A stretch of DNA of 64,000 nt from assembly GCF_000152865.1 (NCBI RefSeq), contig NZ_CH672390.1, positions 2,521,468-2,585,467 of the forward strand. The letters are read 5' to 3'. The translations under genes and the position numbers were made by a program. The notes under the pieces were generated by a model that was not told the DNA's origin, searched no databases, and saw only the letters and a list, made by a program, of their open reading frames with translations. Source of the DNA: Erythrobacter sp. NAP1 (lineage in GTDB: Bacteria > Pseudomonadota > Alphaproteobacteria > Sphingomonadales > Sphingomonadaceae). Of the stretch, positions 62,771-64,000 are shown in pieces; positions within the stretch are counted from its first letter, which is position 1; every line of letters starts with the position of its first letter.

Positions 62771-64000
62771 TTACTCAGCAGGCTCGGCTCCCGGACGGTG
62801 CTGGCCGGGGAACGGCAGGTCGGGCTTGGGAGCGCCGTGTTCGCCGCGAACAGGCTGACCGTCGTCGCCGGGTTTGTAGGTGAGCAGACGCTCACGAAGC
62901 CAGGGCCCGGCACGCCGCTCGAACCCGTCTGCAAGGCTGAAGCCTGCCGGGACGATGACCAGAGTGAGAAGCGTCGACATGATGAGGCCGCCAATCACGA
63001 CCACGCCCATTGGCTGACGCCAGGCGCCATCGCCGCTTAGTGAGATAGCGACCGGGACCATCCCTGCGGTCATGGCGACAGTGGTCATAACGATCGGCTG
63101 CGCACGCTTGTGCCCTGCTTCCATGATCGCTTCGAGCTTGTCGGTGCCTCGCTCCATCTCTTCGATTGCAAAGTCGATCAGCAGGATCGAGTTTTTCGAG
63201 ACGATGCCAAGCAGCAGCAGGATACCGATATAGACCGGCATCGACTGCGCGAAGCCCGACAGCCACACCAGCAGGATGCCTCCGAGCGGTGCGAGCGCCA
63301 GCGACGTCATGTTGACGAGCGGGCTCATCAGACGCTTGTAGAGCAGGACCAGGCAGGCAAAGACCAGCAGGACGCCGGCGATGATGGCGATGACGAGGTT
63401 CTGCTGGAGCTCCTGCTGCCAGACATCTTCGCCAACGACATCGCGGATCACGCCGGTCGGCAGGTTCTGCAGGACCGGCAGCTGGTCGACCTCGGCCTGC
63501 GCCTCGCCCTTGATCACGCCGGAGGCGAGGTCGGCGCCAACCAGAACGCGGCGGTTCTGGTTGTAGCGCTGGATCGCGGTCGGGCCTGAGCCGAATGAGA
63601 TTTCAGCCACACGCGAGAGCGGGACGGTTCCGCCATTCGCGGTCGGGACAGGCAGGTTCTCAATCGTGGTCAACTCGCCGCGCGCATCCTCGGACAACTT
63701 CACGCGGATCGGGATCTGGCGATCCGATAGCGAGAAGCGCGCCGCGTTCTGCTCGATCTCACCCAGGGTCGCGATGCGAATCGTCTGCGAGAGCGCGATC
63801 GTGCTTACACCCAGTTCGGCGGCGATCTGTTCGCGCGGTGTGATGATGATCTCGGGCCGGTTGAGGTCGGCGCTGATCCGCGGTGCGACCAGCGTATCCA
63901 GCCCGCGCATCTGTTCAACGAGGGTCGCAGCCGTCTGTTCGAGCAATTCGGGGTCGGATCCGGCAAGCATGACGGTGAGGTCGCGACCCGAGCCAAAGCC
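62771..64000 (-). CDS. RND-family multidrug efflux permease, C-terminal part (cut by window edge)
   Basis: 409 residues open to the right edge; the 5' end lies outside. The sequence covers the second periplasmic docking region (REQIAAELGVSTIALSQTIR, IPIRVKLSEDARGELTTIEN), then transmembrane helices 7-12 typical of AcrB/HAE1 pumps: LVIAIIAGVLLVFACLVLLYKRL, ALAPLGGILLVWLSG, GIVSKNSILLIDFAIEEME and GVVVIGGLIMSTLLTLVIVP. It works with a periplasmic adaptor and an outer-membrane channel to export drugs or lipophilic compounds. The cytoplasmic tail is Pro/Gly-rich. Confidence 0.93.
   Translation of the reverse strand, partial: GFGSGRDLTVMLAGSDPELLEQTAATLVEQMRGLDTLVAPRISADLNRPEIIITPREQIAAELGVSTIALSQTIRIATLGEIEQNAARFSLSDRQIPIRVKLSEDARGELTTIENLPVPTANGGTVPLSRVAEISFGSGPTAIQRYNQNRRVLVGADLASGVIKGEAQAEVDQLPVLQNLPTGVIRDVVGEDVWQQELQQNLVIAIIAGVLLVFACLVLLYKRLMSPLVNMTSLALAPLGGILLVWLSGFAQSMPVYIGILLLLGIVSKNSILLIDFAIEEMERGTDKLEAIMEAGHKRAQPIVMTTVAMTAGMVPVAISLSGDGAWRQPMGVVVIGGLIMSTLLTLVIVPAGFSLADGFERRAGPWLRERLLTYKPGDDGQPVRGEHGAPKPDLPFPGQHRPGAEPAE

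Overview
The window is about 64 kb of high-GC, gene-dense chromosome. The gene content points to an alphaproteobacterium of the Sphingomonadales, most likely the Erythrobacteraceae. The clues are MipZ beside a membrane J-domain protein, a DUF3035 lipoprotein behind lspA, the order fbcF-fbcB-fbcC for cytochrome bc1, a class II (GlpX) fructose bisphosphatase beside hom, a fused CysNC, and a TonB/ExbB/ExbD/ExbD operon. The family assignment is inference. No rRNA, insertion sequence, phage, integrase or CRISPR array is visible. Most of the window is a housekeeping backbone, and the unusual signals lie between genes.

Layout. 1-1540: two tandem AraC-type regulators, the first cut by the window edge. 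1645-2670: rpmI-rplT with a strong terminator and a long upstream region holding five helically phased GTCAC boxes. 2669-6249 (minus): prs, an unknown 119-aa protein, a HisN-like phosphatase, an SDR and a GGCT-like protein. 6431-8592: a patatin lipoprotein facing a beta-propeller protein. 8665-13591: a 97-bp tandem repeat made from the tail of glpX, then glpX, two paralogous exported proteins of unknown function, hom and an exported unknown. 13592-16759: a long leader, then tonB-exbB-exbD-exbD and a terminator. 16778-23595 (minus): an AadA-like nucleotidyltransferase, an Lhr-type helicase, a DUF2059 protein, phosphomannomutase, a J-domain protein and mipZ. 23682-29383 (plus): panC, a DUF475 membrane protein, tRNA-Gly, and cysD-cysNC-cysQ for sulfate activation and PAP removal. 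29363-35459 (minus): an OmpA-like lipoprotein, a CPA1 antiporter, apt, and the bc1 complex. 35703-45063: pgeF-pepN, an epimerase-like SDR, a DMT exporter, threonine aldolase, a small GNAT, two bacterial PH-domain membrane proteins, tRNA-Thr and a 49-aa basic protein. 45116-53719 (plus): gpmA, purE-purK, folA-ribF-gdpD, ileS-lspA-DUF3035, many with overlapping start and stop codons. 53755-64000: a CorC/HlyC-type CBS protein, an OmpA lipoprotein, an IMPase-family phosphatase, sucC, a DUF6265 protein, etfB-etfA behind a perfect palindrome, a TonB-receptor scar fused antisense to an orphan FlbT-like gene, a DUF445 protein and the 3' part of an RND efflux pump.

The signals most worth following are: the GTCAC array (2487-2577); a dispersed hairpin element with copies near 5.2, 44.7 and 58.1 kb and a fragment at 53.7 kb; the 97-bp tandem array at the glpX stop codon; the paired exported paralogs at 9977-11268; the palindrome at the etfBA promoter; alternative hairpins ahead of tonB; a patch of different codon usage inside ileS; and the receptor-scar/FlbT junction. 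I did not find a convincing new defence or mobile system.
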